64,000 bases of DNA from an uncultured Clostridia bacterium (GCA_947625155.1 CANQNG010000002.1:62001-126000); one strand, 5' to 3'; counted from the stretch's first letter, positions 34,094 through 43,363 are shown. Notes: generated from the letters alone by a model not told the origin. Numbers and translations are program-made.

Positions 34094-36661
34094 TTATGCC
34101 AACCGGCTTTTCAGCAAGGCGAGATCGAATACATCCACAATGCCGTCACCGTCCATGTCAGCCGTCTCTGTGATCGTCACATCCGGAACGGCAAGCAGCC
34201 ATTTCTGAAGCGTGACCACATCCAGAATGGAACTCATACCGTCCCCGTTGACATCACCTACAACAACTTCGGCAGCCGAACCGTAAAGCTCGATCTCCGC
34301 AATGTTGCAGCAGTAGGTAGTATCTGTATGATAGGGATTGGCAGGTGCGCCCTCCGGTACAGCATAGCGCAAGTACCGGAATGTCTGCGGCTCTTCCAGT
34401 GTCACATAATTCATGGCATAATGCGGCAGACCTGTCACCGTATGCACAGTCGTCCAGTTTTCCCCGTCCGTGGAGACATCAAAATAACCGTCCGTCATAC
34501 GTGCTTCATAGCCCTTTCTTGGGCAATACCCGATCGCTTCGAGGGTATACAGACCACCCATATCCGCCTGTACCCATCCGGCAGTCAACCCGTCAAAGTA
34601 CGTCGCCATATCCCCGTCAAAGGCTTTACGGAAATCAACTTCCTCCTGCCCTTTCCACGCATCCGTTCCGGTCAGCGTTTCCGGGGTCAACTGATCGAGG
34701 TGTGCTGTCGGGTGCAATTCCCCATAGAACTGCAGCTCTGCAATATTGCAGCAGTACACATCATCCGTGTTATACTCGTTCTTCGGTGCGCCCTCCGGCA
34801 CGGAAAAGCGTACATACCTTGCCTTGCTCCCGCAGGAAAAGCTCGTGATGTAGTGCATGGAAAAGCCCGGTTTTCCGGCTACCGTATAAGCCGTCTGCCA
34901 ATGCTCTCCGTCCTCCGAGAACGAGAAAATGCCGTCCGTCATGCGGTATTCGTAGCCCTGACGAGGGCAGTAGCCGATCGCTTTCAGGTCGTACACATCG
35001 CCCAGATCTGCCTGCACCCAGCCTGCCCCTACGCCGTCAAAGTAGGTGTTCTTATCGCCGTCAAAGGCTTTCCGGCAGTCATGGTTCTCGTCATTTTTCC
35101 ACGAGGCGGAACCGCTGAGCTGCGTTTCTGCCAGCTCGATCGGGTCATCGAGAGAGATGCTGCTCTTGCAATCCTGAATAAGGTAGGTCGTGACCGACTG
35201 CGGCGCAAGCGTTACATCGAGCGCATCCCCCGAAAGCGGAGCAGGTTCCAGCACCGCCCAGCTTTCTGTATTGCTGGTGCGGATAGGCGTTGCTGCCGTT
35301 CCCACTGCCCCGAATCCTGACAGATCGTAGTGCATCTGCACCGCATTGCCGGAAGTATTGCAGGCAACAATGACAAGCTGCCCGTTCTCCTCATCAAAAG
35401 CCGCAAGCGTATTGCCGCTTGTACTCAGCATTTTCATACCCGGACGGATATAGCGGGTATACTGCCCGAATGCATAATATTTTTTCGTGAAAACAATGGC
35501 ATCCTTGTCATGGTCTGCAACAGCACAGCCCCAGTAGCCGCCCTGCGTATTGACCATGCCCTTGTCCTGATTGCCGTTCATGCCGACACTCGAAATGTGG
35601 TTGTCGATGACCTGCCACAAGATCCATGCAGAGGGATTGAGTCCGTTCATATCAATGGTGATACGCTCCGCAAGCCAGAGTGCTGCACCCATTTCGCCGG
35701 CATTCGTTCCGGCAGTTGCACCGCCGTCCACTTCGCTCATCCAGAGATTTTTGTTCTCGGCGATCGCCAGATCACGCAATTCCGTGCGCTTGCTGCCACC
35801 GTAGGTGTGGGTATCGATGCGGTCCACTGCCTTTTTGGCATCAGCAGACAATTTATTGTAGGCATCGATCTGCGTGTCGATCGCTGTTTCATCCGTACCG
35901 GCAATGATCACATCCCCCATGCCCCGCTTCTCCATAGACTTCTGCAATTCGAGCAGCATGGTGGATTCCGAATTGCCAATGTCGAAATGGCAGCCCTCCT
36001 GCTTGGGGCTTCCGGCATACCAGTAATTCGTGTACGGCTCATTCATTGCCTCCACGCTCTGCACCTTTACGCCCCAATCATGTTCGTAGTGGTAGCAGAC
36101 TTCCGCCAGATATTCCGCAAAATCATCGTAGCAGTCATCCCGGAGATTATTCTTCCCGCCGTCCTTGTTGCCGCTGGTACAGCCGGAATTGGTCATATAG
36201 TACGGCGGAGAATTGGAGAACATCTCCACGATCATGTCCTCACCGCACGCCTCGATCGAACGCAGCAGCACATTGCGCTGGTTGGCATCGGCATTCCAGT
36301 CATAAGTCGCCGTACTGCCGTTCCATGTCGTGTAGCCGGGCATGTTGGAGTCTGTACGGGTGATATGTGTGTGTGTCGGGTCATCGCCGCCGCCGATGTT
36401 GAATCGGGCAATATTCAGCCTTAGACCGTCATCCCCGTAGAAGGCTTCTGCCGTTTTCTGTGCCAGAGAGTCCGAATAGCCCACACGGTTCGCCCACCAG
36501 CAAAGTGATGTCCCCCAGCCCTCAAAAGTACCGCCGTTGATCTCATACGTGGACAGCGGCGAGATCGTTACCGTGGTCGCCGCATCGACCGGAATGGCGG
36601 AAGCGGTACATACCATGCTGCCTGCCAGCAGACAGGCGAGTATTCTTTTCCATAGTTTCAT
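34094..36661 (-). CDS. Secreted GH30 glycoside hydrolase with two CBM repeats and dockerin
   Basis: 855 residues. Signal peptide (about 1-27); GH30-like (beta/alpha)8 plus beta domain (about 30-510) opening with FEGWGTSLCWWANRVG, with acid/base Glu likely in VEAMNEPYTNYW (about 200) and nucleophile in LWMSEVDGG (about 305). Two homologous discoidin/CBM32-like modules follow (about 525-655, 665-790), each with RKAFDGD, GWVQAD, AIGYCPR and YCCNIAE. C-terminal dockerin (about 795-855: VNGDGMSSILD, MDGDGIVDVFD). The GWGTSLCWWA opening resembles endo-beta-1,6-galactanases (GH30_5) more than glucuronoxylanases, so arabinogalactan or xylan side chains are both possible. Start ATG 36661 with GGAGGG upstream, 17 bases after the GH43 gene. 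Confidence 0.88.
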   Translation of the reverse strand: MKLWKRILACLLAGSMVCTASAIPVDAATTVTISPLSTYEINGGTFEGWGTSLCWWANRVGYSDSLAQKTAEAFYGDDGLRLNIARFNIGGGDDPTHTHITRTDSNMPGYTTWNGSTATYDWNADANQRNVLLRSIEACGEDMIVEMFSNSPPYYMTNSGCTSGNKDGGKNNLRDDCYDDFAEYLAEVCYHYEHDWGVKVQSVEAMNEPYTNYWYAGSPKQEGCHFDIGNSESTMLLELQKSMEKRGMGDVIIAGTDETAIDTQIDAYNKLSADAKKAVDRIDTHTYGGSKRTELRDLAIAENKNLWMSEVDGGATAGTNAGEMGAALWLAERITIDMNGLNPSAWILWQVIDNHISSVGMNGNQDKGMVNTQGGYWGCAVADHDKDAIVFTKKYYAFGQYTRYIRPGMKMLSTSGNTLAAFDEENGQLVIVACNTSGNAVQMHYDLSGFGAVGTAATPIRTSNTESWAVLEPAPLSGDALDVTLAPQSVTTYLIQDCKSSISLDDPIELAETQLSGSASWKNDENHDCRKAFDGDKNTYFDGVGAGWVQADLGDVYDLKAIGYCPRQGYEYRMTDGIFSFSEDGEHWQTAYTVAGKPGFSMHYITSFSCGSKARYVRFSVPEGAPKNEYNTDDVYCCNIAELQFYGELHPTAHLDQLTPETLTGTDAWKGQEEVDFRKAFDGDMATYFDGLTAGWVQADMGGLYTLEAIGYCPRKGYEARMTDGYFDVSTDGENWTTVHTVTGLPHYAMNYVTLEEPQTFRYLRYAVPEGAPANPYHTDTTYCCNIAEIELYGSAAEVVVGDVNGDGMSSILDVVTLQKWLLAVPDVTITETADMDGDGIVDVFDLALLKSRLA

Positions 36662-36678
36662 GATGTTCCCTCCGGCAG

Positions 36679-39600
36679 TTACTGCCCTTCGTGGAAGAAA
36701 TAGGGAAGTGCATCGTAGACATAATGTCTGACAAAGCCCCACCAGTGCGTTTTGCCCTCAGCAGCGATGAAGTAGAGATTGCCCTTTGAGAAGTCGGAAG
36801 TATAGGTAAAGGTGGACATCTTCTTCATTGCCTCGATCTGCGGTGCAAGATTGCCGTAAGCAATATCCTCTGTGCCGGTCGCTGCAAAAATGTAGGTCGC
36901 ATCCTTGTACTTGGAGCTTTCTATTGCATCGGCAACAGCCTGTGCGCCGCCCCAGCAGTGTCCGCTTAACGGCATGAAGTAGGCGAAATAATCAATATCA
37001 TTGATCAGCACGTTCCACGTGGAACCGCCGCCCATGGAGAAACCGCCATATGCCCGATGCATTCTCGAAGCCTCCAGACCTGCCGGAGTAGTATTTTCCG
37101 CATAGGTGGAATATTTGCCCTCTACAAACGGAACGATGCTCTCCTTCACTTCATCATATACAGTCTCCGCAGAACACTTGTTGAACGTGGGCGTTACCAC
37201 GATCATCGGCTCAAGGTCGCCATTCTCGATCATGTGGTCAAGCATATTATGGATCTTGACATCATCACTGAAAATGGTATTTTCATTCTCGCCGCCGCCG
37301 TGCATTAGATAGAACACATTATATTTCTTGCTCTCATCATAGCCGTAGGGCAGGTAGACATTCAGGGAATTCGTGCCGTGGATGCCTTCATAGGTCTCCT
37401 TGACGATCTTGCCCTGATGTTCCGCAGGGTCAAGGTAATAGCCGGGCGCTTCATGGAACTGGAGCGCTTCCTCATACTCGAAAGACGGCTCAGGCGGTGC
37501 CGGGGTGTTATCCGGGAATTCCGTGATACTGCCCAGCAGGAATGCCTGTAACAGCCGGACATCCTCCTCGTCTGCGATACCGCTCCTGTCTACATCGGCA
37601 GTTGTCTCCATCATGCTGTCGGTAAAGTCATTCTTCACGCCGTTCTTCGCCAGACCTAAGTCAAAGATCGTAATGCAGCCGTCTCCGTCCACATCGCCTC
37701 GGAGCATCGTTCTGCCTGCCCCTGCACCCGCAATGACCGTTCCGGCAGGTGCGCCGATCGCTTCATCCACGTAGAAGTCCATCGTCCCTTCCGCAGTCTC
37801 GATATAGATCCTTGCCCCGGTCGCATCCGCAGGAATGGTGTATTCCGTATTGGAAAGCTGTATCCACTTTCCGGCAGGGGCTGCGCCCTCTGCAATGGTG
37901 GAATACTGTGCATCACCGTTGGCATCGGTGTATTCTAACTTCATGTAGAAACTTGCAGCTTCGTCCGGGCACATCACATCAGCGCTGAAACTGAATGCCT
38001 CCCCCGGCTTGAACACAGAACCCAAAGCCTTTGCCGTGCCGTTCCATGCAGCATCTCTGCCGCTGACGAAAAGTGCCTGACTGCCGGCATAACTTCCGTC
38101 GGTGCTGCATTCTACAGAAGCTGCCCCTCTGCCTGTCCATGCATCGAGTCCCTTATCCGGTTCATAGGTGCTGTGGAAGAAATAGCCGTCCGCATCCGGT
38201 TCTGTCACTGTAGGGGTATTCCATTCCGCACGTTCATAGTCGAAATAGTCGATATCCGCATACCCGCCTGTGGTTTTGGTGGGATAGCTGTAGATCGCAC
38301 TGCGGTAGCCTGTGAAGAGCTTGAGGTCATATGTCATGGAAAGGGTATCCCCGATCTTTGTCCATGTGCCGCCATCCATAGAATAGAAGAAATTCACCTT
38401 GTCGATGTTATTGGACACATTGAAATTTGCATCGACCGTGTTGAACTGGAATTCCTCTTTCAGGTAGACGATATCCCCCTGCATGGGTACTTGCTCCACA
38501 ATGGTGTCCTTGCTGTCGGTAACAGCCGCTGAACCGGAATAGCCGCCGTTCTTTGCCATGTAGACATACTTGCTGCCGTCATCATTTACGCCTACGCCGA
38601 CATTGCCATAATTGAACTGGAACGCAGACAGTCCGGCAAGATCGCCGGGGTTCATGTTCGCCGCATCAAGCCGTATCACGCTGCTGCAAGCAGGTCCTTC
38701 CGTGCGCATGGTAAGGGTGTTGCGGGCGTTCAGCAAATGAGTGGCAAGGTGTTCATTTTTCAGGCGCAGCCATCCTTCACGGTCGCTCAGAGACCATGCA
38801 GCATTGTCGGGGTTGTGATTCCACTGCCATTCTAAAGGGAGCTTGCTCTCGCTGAAATCATCGTCCCGGGCAAGGGATGTTCCCTTGTAATCGCCCTCGA
38901 TCGTGAGCGTTGTCGGAGCTTTTCCGTTCACGCCCATCATCGGGAATCCGTCCACCCATGTGACCGGGACCAGTACCGGCACACGTCCGACACTGCCATG
39001 ATCCTGAAACAGCAGTGCATACCAGTCCCCAGAGGGTGTATCAATGATACCGCCCTGTGCGACACCGCTGCCATACGTGCCCAGCCCAGAGTCAAGAACG
39101 GTCTTGCCCTCGTAAGTACCAAGCAGCTCCTTGCTCCGGTAGCAAAGCTCGATCCGTCCGCTGTTGCTCGGCCATGCAATGAGGAAAATATAGTAATAGT
39201 CGCCGATCTTCATTGCCCGTGAGCCTTCTCCGGCAAGGTTATCCAGTCCGGTCTTGAAGAGGACTTTGTCCGCACCGCCCTCCTTGAAGCCGGTCATGTC
39301 AGCATTAAATTCCTTGATGCGGATCTCACCGCCGCCGCCGTAGATCAGGTAGTTTCTCCCATCGTCATCAAACAGCAATGAGGCATCATGGTACATACCC
39401 CGGAGTTCCGTGCGTGTCCACGTGCCGTTCTCAATATCATCAGTCTTGTAAATATACGAATTTCCCGTACCATAGCTTCCGAAGAACACATAGTACATAC
39501 CGTCATGGTAGCGCAGACTGGTTGCCCACTGTCCGTGCGCATAGTCATGCTCTCCGTTGGCAAGGTTTTGCTTGTCACCGTCAGCGTAGGTGTCATATAC

Positions 39601-39858
39601 ATAATTGCAAAGTTCCCATGACACCAGATCATCGGATCTCATGATCGGCACACCCGGTGTGAAGTACATAGTCGTGCTGACCATATAATAGGTGTTTCCT
39701 ACACGGATAATATCATCATCCGGCACATCAGCCCAGATGAACGGGTTGGCAATGGTAGTTGTTTCCGCTGCGGTAATTGCTGCGGCAGGTGTTCCGGCAA
39801 CCATTAGCATGGCAGCAATGGCACAGGCAGCTGCCCGTTTCCAGAAATGCAAGCGCAT
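36679..39858 (-). CDS. Secreted GH43-CBM22-dockerin-CE1 bifunctional xylan-degrading enzyme
   Basis: 1059 residues. Signal peptide (about 1-27); GH43 five-blade propeller (about 37-330) beginning NPFIWADVPDDDIIRVG, with the catalytic base Asp there; C-terminal beta-sandwich of the GH43 xylosidase/arabinofuranosidase type (about 345-550); CBM22-like module (about 565-705: FSADVMCPDEAASFYMKLEY); dockerin (about 715-780: VDGDGCITIFDLG, VDRSGIADEED); CE1 esterase (about 800-1059) with nucleophile serine in GGFSMGGGST and histidine in GKTHWWGF. Together it would remove arabinose or xylose and feruloyl or acetyl groups from xylan. Start ATG 39858 with AAAGGAG 8 bases upstream; a GTG nine bases earlier overlaps that site. 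First gene of a two-gene operon. Confidence 0.93.
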   Translation of the reverse strand: MRLHFWKRAAACAIAAMLMVAGTPAAAITAAETTTIANPFIWADVPDDDIIRVGNTYYMVSTTMYFTPGVPIMRSDDLVSWELCNYVYDTYADGDKQNLANGEHDYAHGQWATSLRYHDGMYYVFFGSYGTGNSYIYKTDDIENGTWTRTELRGMYHDASLLFDDDGRNYLIYGGGGEIRIKEFNADMTGFKEGGADKVLFKTGLDNLAGEGSRAMKIGDYYYIFLIAWPSNSGRIELCYRSKELLGTYEGKTVLDSGLGTYGSGVAQGGIIDTPSGDWYALLFQDHGSVGRVPVLVPVTWVDGFPMMGVNGKAPTTLTIEGDYKGTSLARDDDFSESKLPLEWQWNHNPDNAAWSLSDREGWLRLKNEHLATHLLNARNTLTMRTEGPACSSVIRLDAANMNPGDLAGLSAFQFNYGNVGVGVNDDGSKYVYMAKNGGYSGSAAVTDSKDTIVEQVPMQGDIVYLKEEFQFNTVDANFNVSNNIDKVNFFYSMDGGTWTKIGDTLSMTYDLKLFTGYRSAIYSYPTKTTGGYADIDYFDYERAEWNTPTVTEPDADGYFFHSTYEPDKGLDAWTGRGAASVECSTDGSYAGSQALFVSGRDAAWNGTAKALGSVFKPGEAFSFSADVMCPDEAASFYMKLEYTDANGDAQYSTIAEGAAPAGKWIQLSNTEYTIPADATGARIYIETAEGTMDFYVDEAIGAPAGTVIAGAGAGRTMLRGDVDGDGCITIFDLGLAKNGVKNDFTDSMMETTADVDRSGIADEEDVRLLQAFLLGSITEFPDNTPAPPEPSFEYEEALQFHEAPGYYLDPAEHQGKIVKETYEGIHGTNSLNVYLPYGYDESKKYNVFYLMHGGGENENTIFSDDVKIHNMLDHMIENGDLEPMIVVTPTFNKCSAETVYDEVKESIVPFVEGKYSTYAENTTPAGLEASRMHRAYGGFSMGGGSTWNVLINDIDYFAYFMPLSGHCWGGAQAVADAIESSKYKDATYIFAATGTEDIAYGNLAPQIEAMKKMSTFTYTSDFSKGNLYFIAAEGKTHWWGFVRHYVYDALPYFFHEGQ

Positions 39859-39891
39859 CAGGATCACTCCTTTGTATAATTATATATATTT

Positions 39892-39920
39892 ATTTTAACA
39901 GATTGTTCAAATTTTTGCAA
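39892..39920 (-). promoter_or_regulatory. Probable promoter of the GH43-GH30 operon
   Basis: Minus strand TTGCAA (39915-39920), 17 bases, TAAAAT (39892-39897). Two copies of AATGCAG, exactly 20 bases apart (39928 and 39948 on the plus strand), lie directly upstream and could bind a regulator. Confidence 0.55.
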
Positions 39921-40033
39921 CCCACATAATGCAGATTGGGTGGACAAAATGCAGGTGACAATATCAAATTTCTTTTATTTTTCGCATAAAATTGCTATGA
40001 TCACAGGATGCCGGATACATTTTGTGTTACAAG

Positions 40034-40063
40034 ATCCGGCAGCTCATAGCCGAGCTGCCGGAT
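40034..40063 (-). terminator. Hairpin terminator after the vWA lipoprotein gene
   Basis: Perfect 12-bp stem ATCCGGCAGCTC (40034-40045) / GAGCTGCCGGAT (40052-40063), 6-base loop. On the minus strand it is followed by only a weak T-tract (CTTGT), so termination may be partial. Confidence 0.65.
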
Positions 40064-40093
40064 AGTGAAAAATAGGGAATATCATGGCTGCGC

Positions 40094-41587
40094 TTAATGC
40101 AGCACTTCTGTCAGCTCCCTGAACTCCTGCCGGTAGCCGTCCTGCATATCCGTCTGTGCAAGCAGCTCCTGAATTTGTGCATAGCTTGCCTGATACGGTT
40201 CTCTGTCACCCAGAAGCATCCCGAATTCCGCAACGGCAGCCGCAAAGGCAAGATTTTTGCCTATGGTTTCCCCTCTGCATCCCGAAATTGTAACCGGGTA
40301 CTCCCGCAGTTCACTTGTGTCACTGTCAGGCGCTTTGTAGCGCATGGAAACGGTCAGCAGATCATCGGTCTGCACATCGTCCTGCAATACGAGCTCATAC
40401 AATGCTGTCACGCTGTGCCCGGAACCGATCTCCCCGGCATCCACGGCATCGTTGGCAAAATCTTCATTTGCCAGCAGGCGGTTCTCATAGCCCACCAGCC
40501 GATAGCTTGCTACCGTGTCCGGGTCAAATGCCACCTGTAGCTTGACATCCTTTGCAACCGTGTAGAGCGTACCGCCCATTTCCTCCACGAGGACTTTTCT
40601 CGCTTCCAGTTCGGAATCGATGTAGGCATAGCTCCCGTTGCCGTTGTCGGCAAGGGCTTCGAGGTTGTTGTCTTTCAGGTTGCCCGTACCGAAGCCAAGC
40701 ACGGAGAGGAACACCCCGGTCTCCCGCTTTTCTTCGATGAGCGCTTTCAGCTCCTCCTGCGAGGAAAGCCCGACATTCAGGTCGCCGTCCGTTGTGAGCA
40801 GGACACGGTTGTTGCCGCCCTCAATGAAGTACTGCTTTGCGATCTCATAGGCACGGACAATGCCCTTTTCTCCGGCAGTTGAGCCGCCTGCGGAAAGGCT
40901 GTAGACCGCATCGGAAATGGCTGCCTTCTCACTCCCCGGCACGCCTTCCAGTACCACTTTCTCTGCGCCCGCATAGGTCACGATGGAAATGCGGTCGTTT
41001 TCGTTCAGCTCACCGGTCAGCATGGAAAGCGCTTCCTGCACGAGGGGGAGCTTGTCAGCCGAATACATCGAACCGCTCACATCGATCAGGAACACCAGAT
41101 TCATCGGCTTGCGGTCGGTCATCTTGATCTTTTCCGCCTGCAAGCCCACCAGAAAGAGCTGATTTTCTGGGTTCCACGGGCAGTCATACATTTCCGTTGT
41201 CACCGAAAGGGGTGCACCGTCCTGCGGTTCGGGGTAGTCGTAGGAGAAGTAATTGATCATCTCCTCAATGCGCACCGCATCCGGTTCGACTTTGCCAGTC
41301 GTCTGTATCATCCGGCGGACATTCGAGTAGGATGCCGTGTCCACATCCACAGAAAAGGTCGAAAGGGGCTGCTCCGCTGTATTTTGGAATGCGTTTTCTA
41401 TCACATGGTCGTAGGCTTCCTGTCCCTCCTCTGCGATCGCACTATCTTCCGCATCTTCATAGCTTTCCACGCCCTGCTGCATGGACGGTAACGAATTGGT
41501 GAACGACTCATCCGCTTTGGAAGAGCATCCGGTCAGGACTGTCGTCATACCGGCAAGCAGCAATGCCATAGCTCTGTATTTTTTCAT
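40094..41587 (-). CDS. von Willebrand factor type A lipoprotein (YfbK-like)
   Basis: 497 residues. Lipoprotein signal (LTGCSS, Cys about 21); N-terminal vWF_A-associated region (about 65-140: PLSTFSVDVDTASYSNVRRMI); vWA domain (about 165-335) with an intact MIDAS motif DVSGSM (about 171-176) and the later T and D positions (TTDGDLNVG); C-terminal DUF3520-like region (about 345-490). This order is that of YfbK-type proteins. It is the third gene of the sigma / anti-sigma operon and probably the surface or periplasmic-side partner. Role unknown. Confidence 0.88.
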   Translation of the reverse strand: MKKYRAMALLLAGMTTVLTGCSSKADESFTNSLPSMQQGVESYEDAEDSAIAEEGQEAYDHVIENAFQNTAEQPLSTFSVDVDTASYSNVRRMIQTTGKVEPDAVRIEEMINYFSYDYPEPQDGAPLSVTTEMYDCPWNPENQLFLVGLQAEKIKMTDRKPMNLVFLIDVSGSMYSADKLPLVQEALSMLTGELNENDRISIVTYAGAEKVVLEGVPGSEKAAISDAVYSLSAGGSTAGEKGIVRAYEIAKQYFIEGGNNRVLLTTDGDLNVGLSSQEELKALIEEKRETGVFLSVLGFGTGNLKDNNLEALADNGNGSYAYIDSELEARKVLVEEMGGTLYTVAKDVKLQVAFDPDTVASYRLVGYENRLLANEDFANDAVDAGEIGSGHSVTALYELVLQDDVQTDDLLTVSMRYKAPDSDTSELREYPVTISGCRGETIGKNLAFAAAVAEFGMLLGDREPYQASYAQIQELLAQTDMQDGYRQEFRELTEVLH

Positions 41588-41599
41588 AAGAATACCTCC

Positions 41600-42535
41600 T
41601 TAAAGCTGCCTCTCCCATTCCCGGAGAAAGGCTTCCAGTTCGGCGTACCCGGTCAGGTACATCCGGTCGTAAAAGTAATCGTCCGTTCCCCGGCTGTCAC
41701 ACAGCACAGGAACGCTTTCCTCTGTCATCAGCGAATACCACCCGCTCTGGAACAGCACCTTGCCGTCCTGCGTCCGCTCAAACTGCGGCGCACAGGCATC
41801 CGTCAGCGCCCAAGCAGCATCCTCCGTCTGCCGGAGCGGCAGGACATATTCATGCCCGATCTCGAGCAGGTAGGGGGTATCGCTCACGATCGTCAGGCTG
41901 TTTTCCGGCACTTCTGCCCCGTAGCAGTCCACCACTTCCATCGAGTAGACCACCGCTCCGGTGTCCGGTTCCTGCACCCCGTCCTGAACGATGACATCCA
42001 CAAAGCACTCCGTCTGTTCCAGCACATCCGCTTCACTGAAATAGCTGCCCTCCGGCGCTTTCAGCGGCACAGACAGGGGAATGCTGCCGCTGCCCGGTAC
42101 AGCAAGGTCGCTGTAGTGAAGCAGTTCCTTCTCATCCGAGGTAGATGCTTCAGGTGCGGCTATGCCCTCATTTTCCTCTGCGGCATCTCCGTATTTGGCA
42201 TCCCAAGCATCAGCTTCGCCTTTGGGAGAGTCCTCCGCTTCTTCCCCGCTGCTTTCCTCTGCCGTGAAGTAGCTCTGGTTCTCATCGGTCTTTGCTGGAT
42301 GAAGCGACTTCTGAAACATCTGATAGCTCTTTGCCCCCACGATGACAAGCAGCAGACAAGCCGCTGCAATGCGTGCAAATGCCATCATCTGGATATGGGA
42401 TCTCTTTCCGGCTGGCTGCTGTGCCGGCTGCTGTTCAGGCAGACGGCTTTCGATACGCTCCCAGAGCGCTTCCTTGTCCGGAATTGTCTGCTGCATTTCT
42501 TCCCTGCACCTTTTTTCTATTTCTTTTCTGGTCAT
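41600..42535 (-). CDS. Single-pass membrane protein, likely anti-sigma factor
   Basis: 311 residues. Short cytoplasmic N-terminus (about 1-48: MTRKEIEKRCREEMQQ, ALWERIESRLPEQ), one transmembrane helix (about 52-72), an acidic low-complexity stretch and an extracytoplasmic domain with four to five cysteines. Position directly after an ECF sigma gene, and the topology, argue for an anti-sigma factor. No HxxxCxxC zinc motif is present. Start ATG 42535 (AGGAGGG upstream) overlaps the sigma stop by 4 bases; the longer frame runs inside the sigma gene. Confidence 0.72.
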   Translation of the reverse strand: MTRKEIEKRCREEMQQTIPDKEALWERIESRLPEQQPAQQPAGKRSHIQMMAFARIAAACLLLVIVGAKSYQMFQKSLHPAKTDENQSYFTAEESSGEEAEDSPKGEADAWDAKYGDAAEENEGIAAPEASTSDEKELLHYSDLAVPGSGSIPLSVPLKAPEGSYFSEADVLEQTECFVDVIVQDGVQEPDTGAVVYSMEVVDCYGAEVPENSLTIVSDTPYLLEIGHEYVLPLRQTEDAAWALTDACAPQFERTQDGKVLFQSGWYSLMTEESVPVLCDSRGTDDYFYDRMYLTGYAELEAFLREWERQL

Positions 42536-43080
42536 AGCAGACTTCCCTCCTCTGCAAGCTTCTGTAATTTGCCGATCGCATTCCGGTATTTCCAAGAAAT
42601 TGTCCCCAGCGGACGTTTCAGAATGGCTGCGATCTCCCGGAACGTCAATTCTGCGGCAATATGCATCCGAACGATCTCTTGTTCGTCCTCCGGCAGCACC
42701 GACAGGATACCCTCCGTCTGCATGTGTTCCGTGACAGTGTCAGCAGCAGTTTTGGTTTCTGTAAGGGCAGCAGGGCTGACCATCTCCGCATCCTCAACCG
42801 GGATCGTGTGTCCTGCCTTTCGCAGGTAGTCTATCGCCATATTCCTTGCGATCGTCATCATCCAGCAGCGGTGTCCCCTGCCGGGTCGGTAGCCTGCTGC
42901 ACATTCCCACAGTTTCAGGAAAAAGTCGGAAGTCAGATCTTCCGCATCTTGGTGGTTATGTACCTTTCCGAGGAACAGTCTGTATATGGTATCGGCATAG
43001 GCATCATAGAGGTCACGCAGACCTGTCTTGTCACCTGCCGTGACTTTTCCGATAGCGGCTTCAAATTCCGCATCTGTCAT
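42532..43080 (-). CDS. ECF RNA polymerase sigma factor
   Basis: 182 residues. Region 2 (about 22-90: LYDAYADTIYRLFLGKV, QDAEDLTSDFFLKLW, RCWMMTIARNMAIDYLRK) and region 4 (about 125-175: LPEDEQEIVRMHIAAELTFREIAAIL, then PLGTISWKYRNAIGKL). Start at ATG 43080, with AAAGGAG 8 bases upstream, rather than the ATG 18 bases earlier that lies in the ribosome binding site region. It probably directs RNA polymerase to an envelope-related regulon in response to a signal passed by the next two genes. No C-terminal extension. Confidence 0.93.
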   Translation of the reverse strand: MTDAEFEAAIGKVTAGDKTGLRDLYDAYADTIYRLFLGKVHNHQDAEDLTSDFFLKLWECAAGYRPGRGHRCWMMTIARNMAIDYLRKAGHTIPVEDAEMVSPAALTETKTAADTVTEHMQTEGILSVLPEDEQEIVRMHIAAELTFREIAAILKRPLGTISWKYRNAIGKLQKLAEEGSLL

Positions 43081-43245
43081 AGCTTTCGCTCCTTTCATTC
43101 CGGAATGGAAACCGGTGCATTACCGGCTTCAAGACGTCTCTGTCAAATAGTACGATACAGCCATACGATCTGTATGAAAAATAATAGACAAATATTTGCG
43201 TTGGTTTTTGTGCATCCTGCACATTCCGTCGTTTTTTCTGCCATT

Positions 43246-43275
43246 AGTATACCATATTGCCCCGCTCCCGGTCAA
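43246..43275 (-). promoter_or_regulatory. Candidate promoter of the ECF sigma operon
   Basis: Minus strand TTGACC (43270-43275), 18-base spacer, TATACT (43246-43251). It is sigma-A-like; a long leader (about 160 bases) follows. An autoregulated ECF-type promoter was not recognised. Confidence 0.55.
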
Positions 43276-43334
43276 CCTTTGCAAGCCGTGAATGCCGAAA
43301 TATTAAGAATTTTGTAAAAAAACCCGAAAAAGTG

Positions 43335-43363
43335 TTTACAGAATGTTTTTTTTGTGGTATAAT
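43335..43363 (+). promoter_or_regulatory. Promoter of the VanY-like gene
   Basis: TTTACA (43335-43340), 17 bases, TATAAT (43358-43363). Confidence 0.78.

Noticed and set aside
34061-36424. Long plus-strand frames of 419 and 364 codons
   Set aside because: Both are antisense to the GH30 gene, whose domains are clear; codon-bias shadow.
41600-42535. Zinc-binding anti-sigma motif in the gene after the sigma factor
   Set aside because: The cytoplasmic part has a single Cys and no HxxxCxxC, so it cannot be placed in the ZAS family; the anti-sigma role is inferred from position and topology only.
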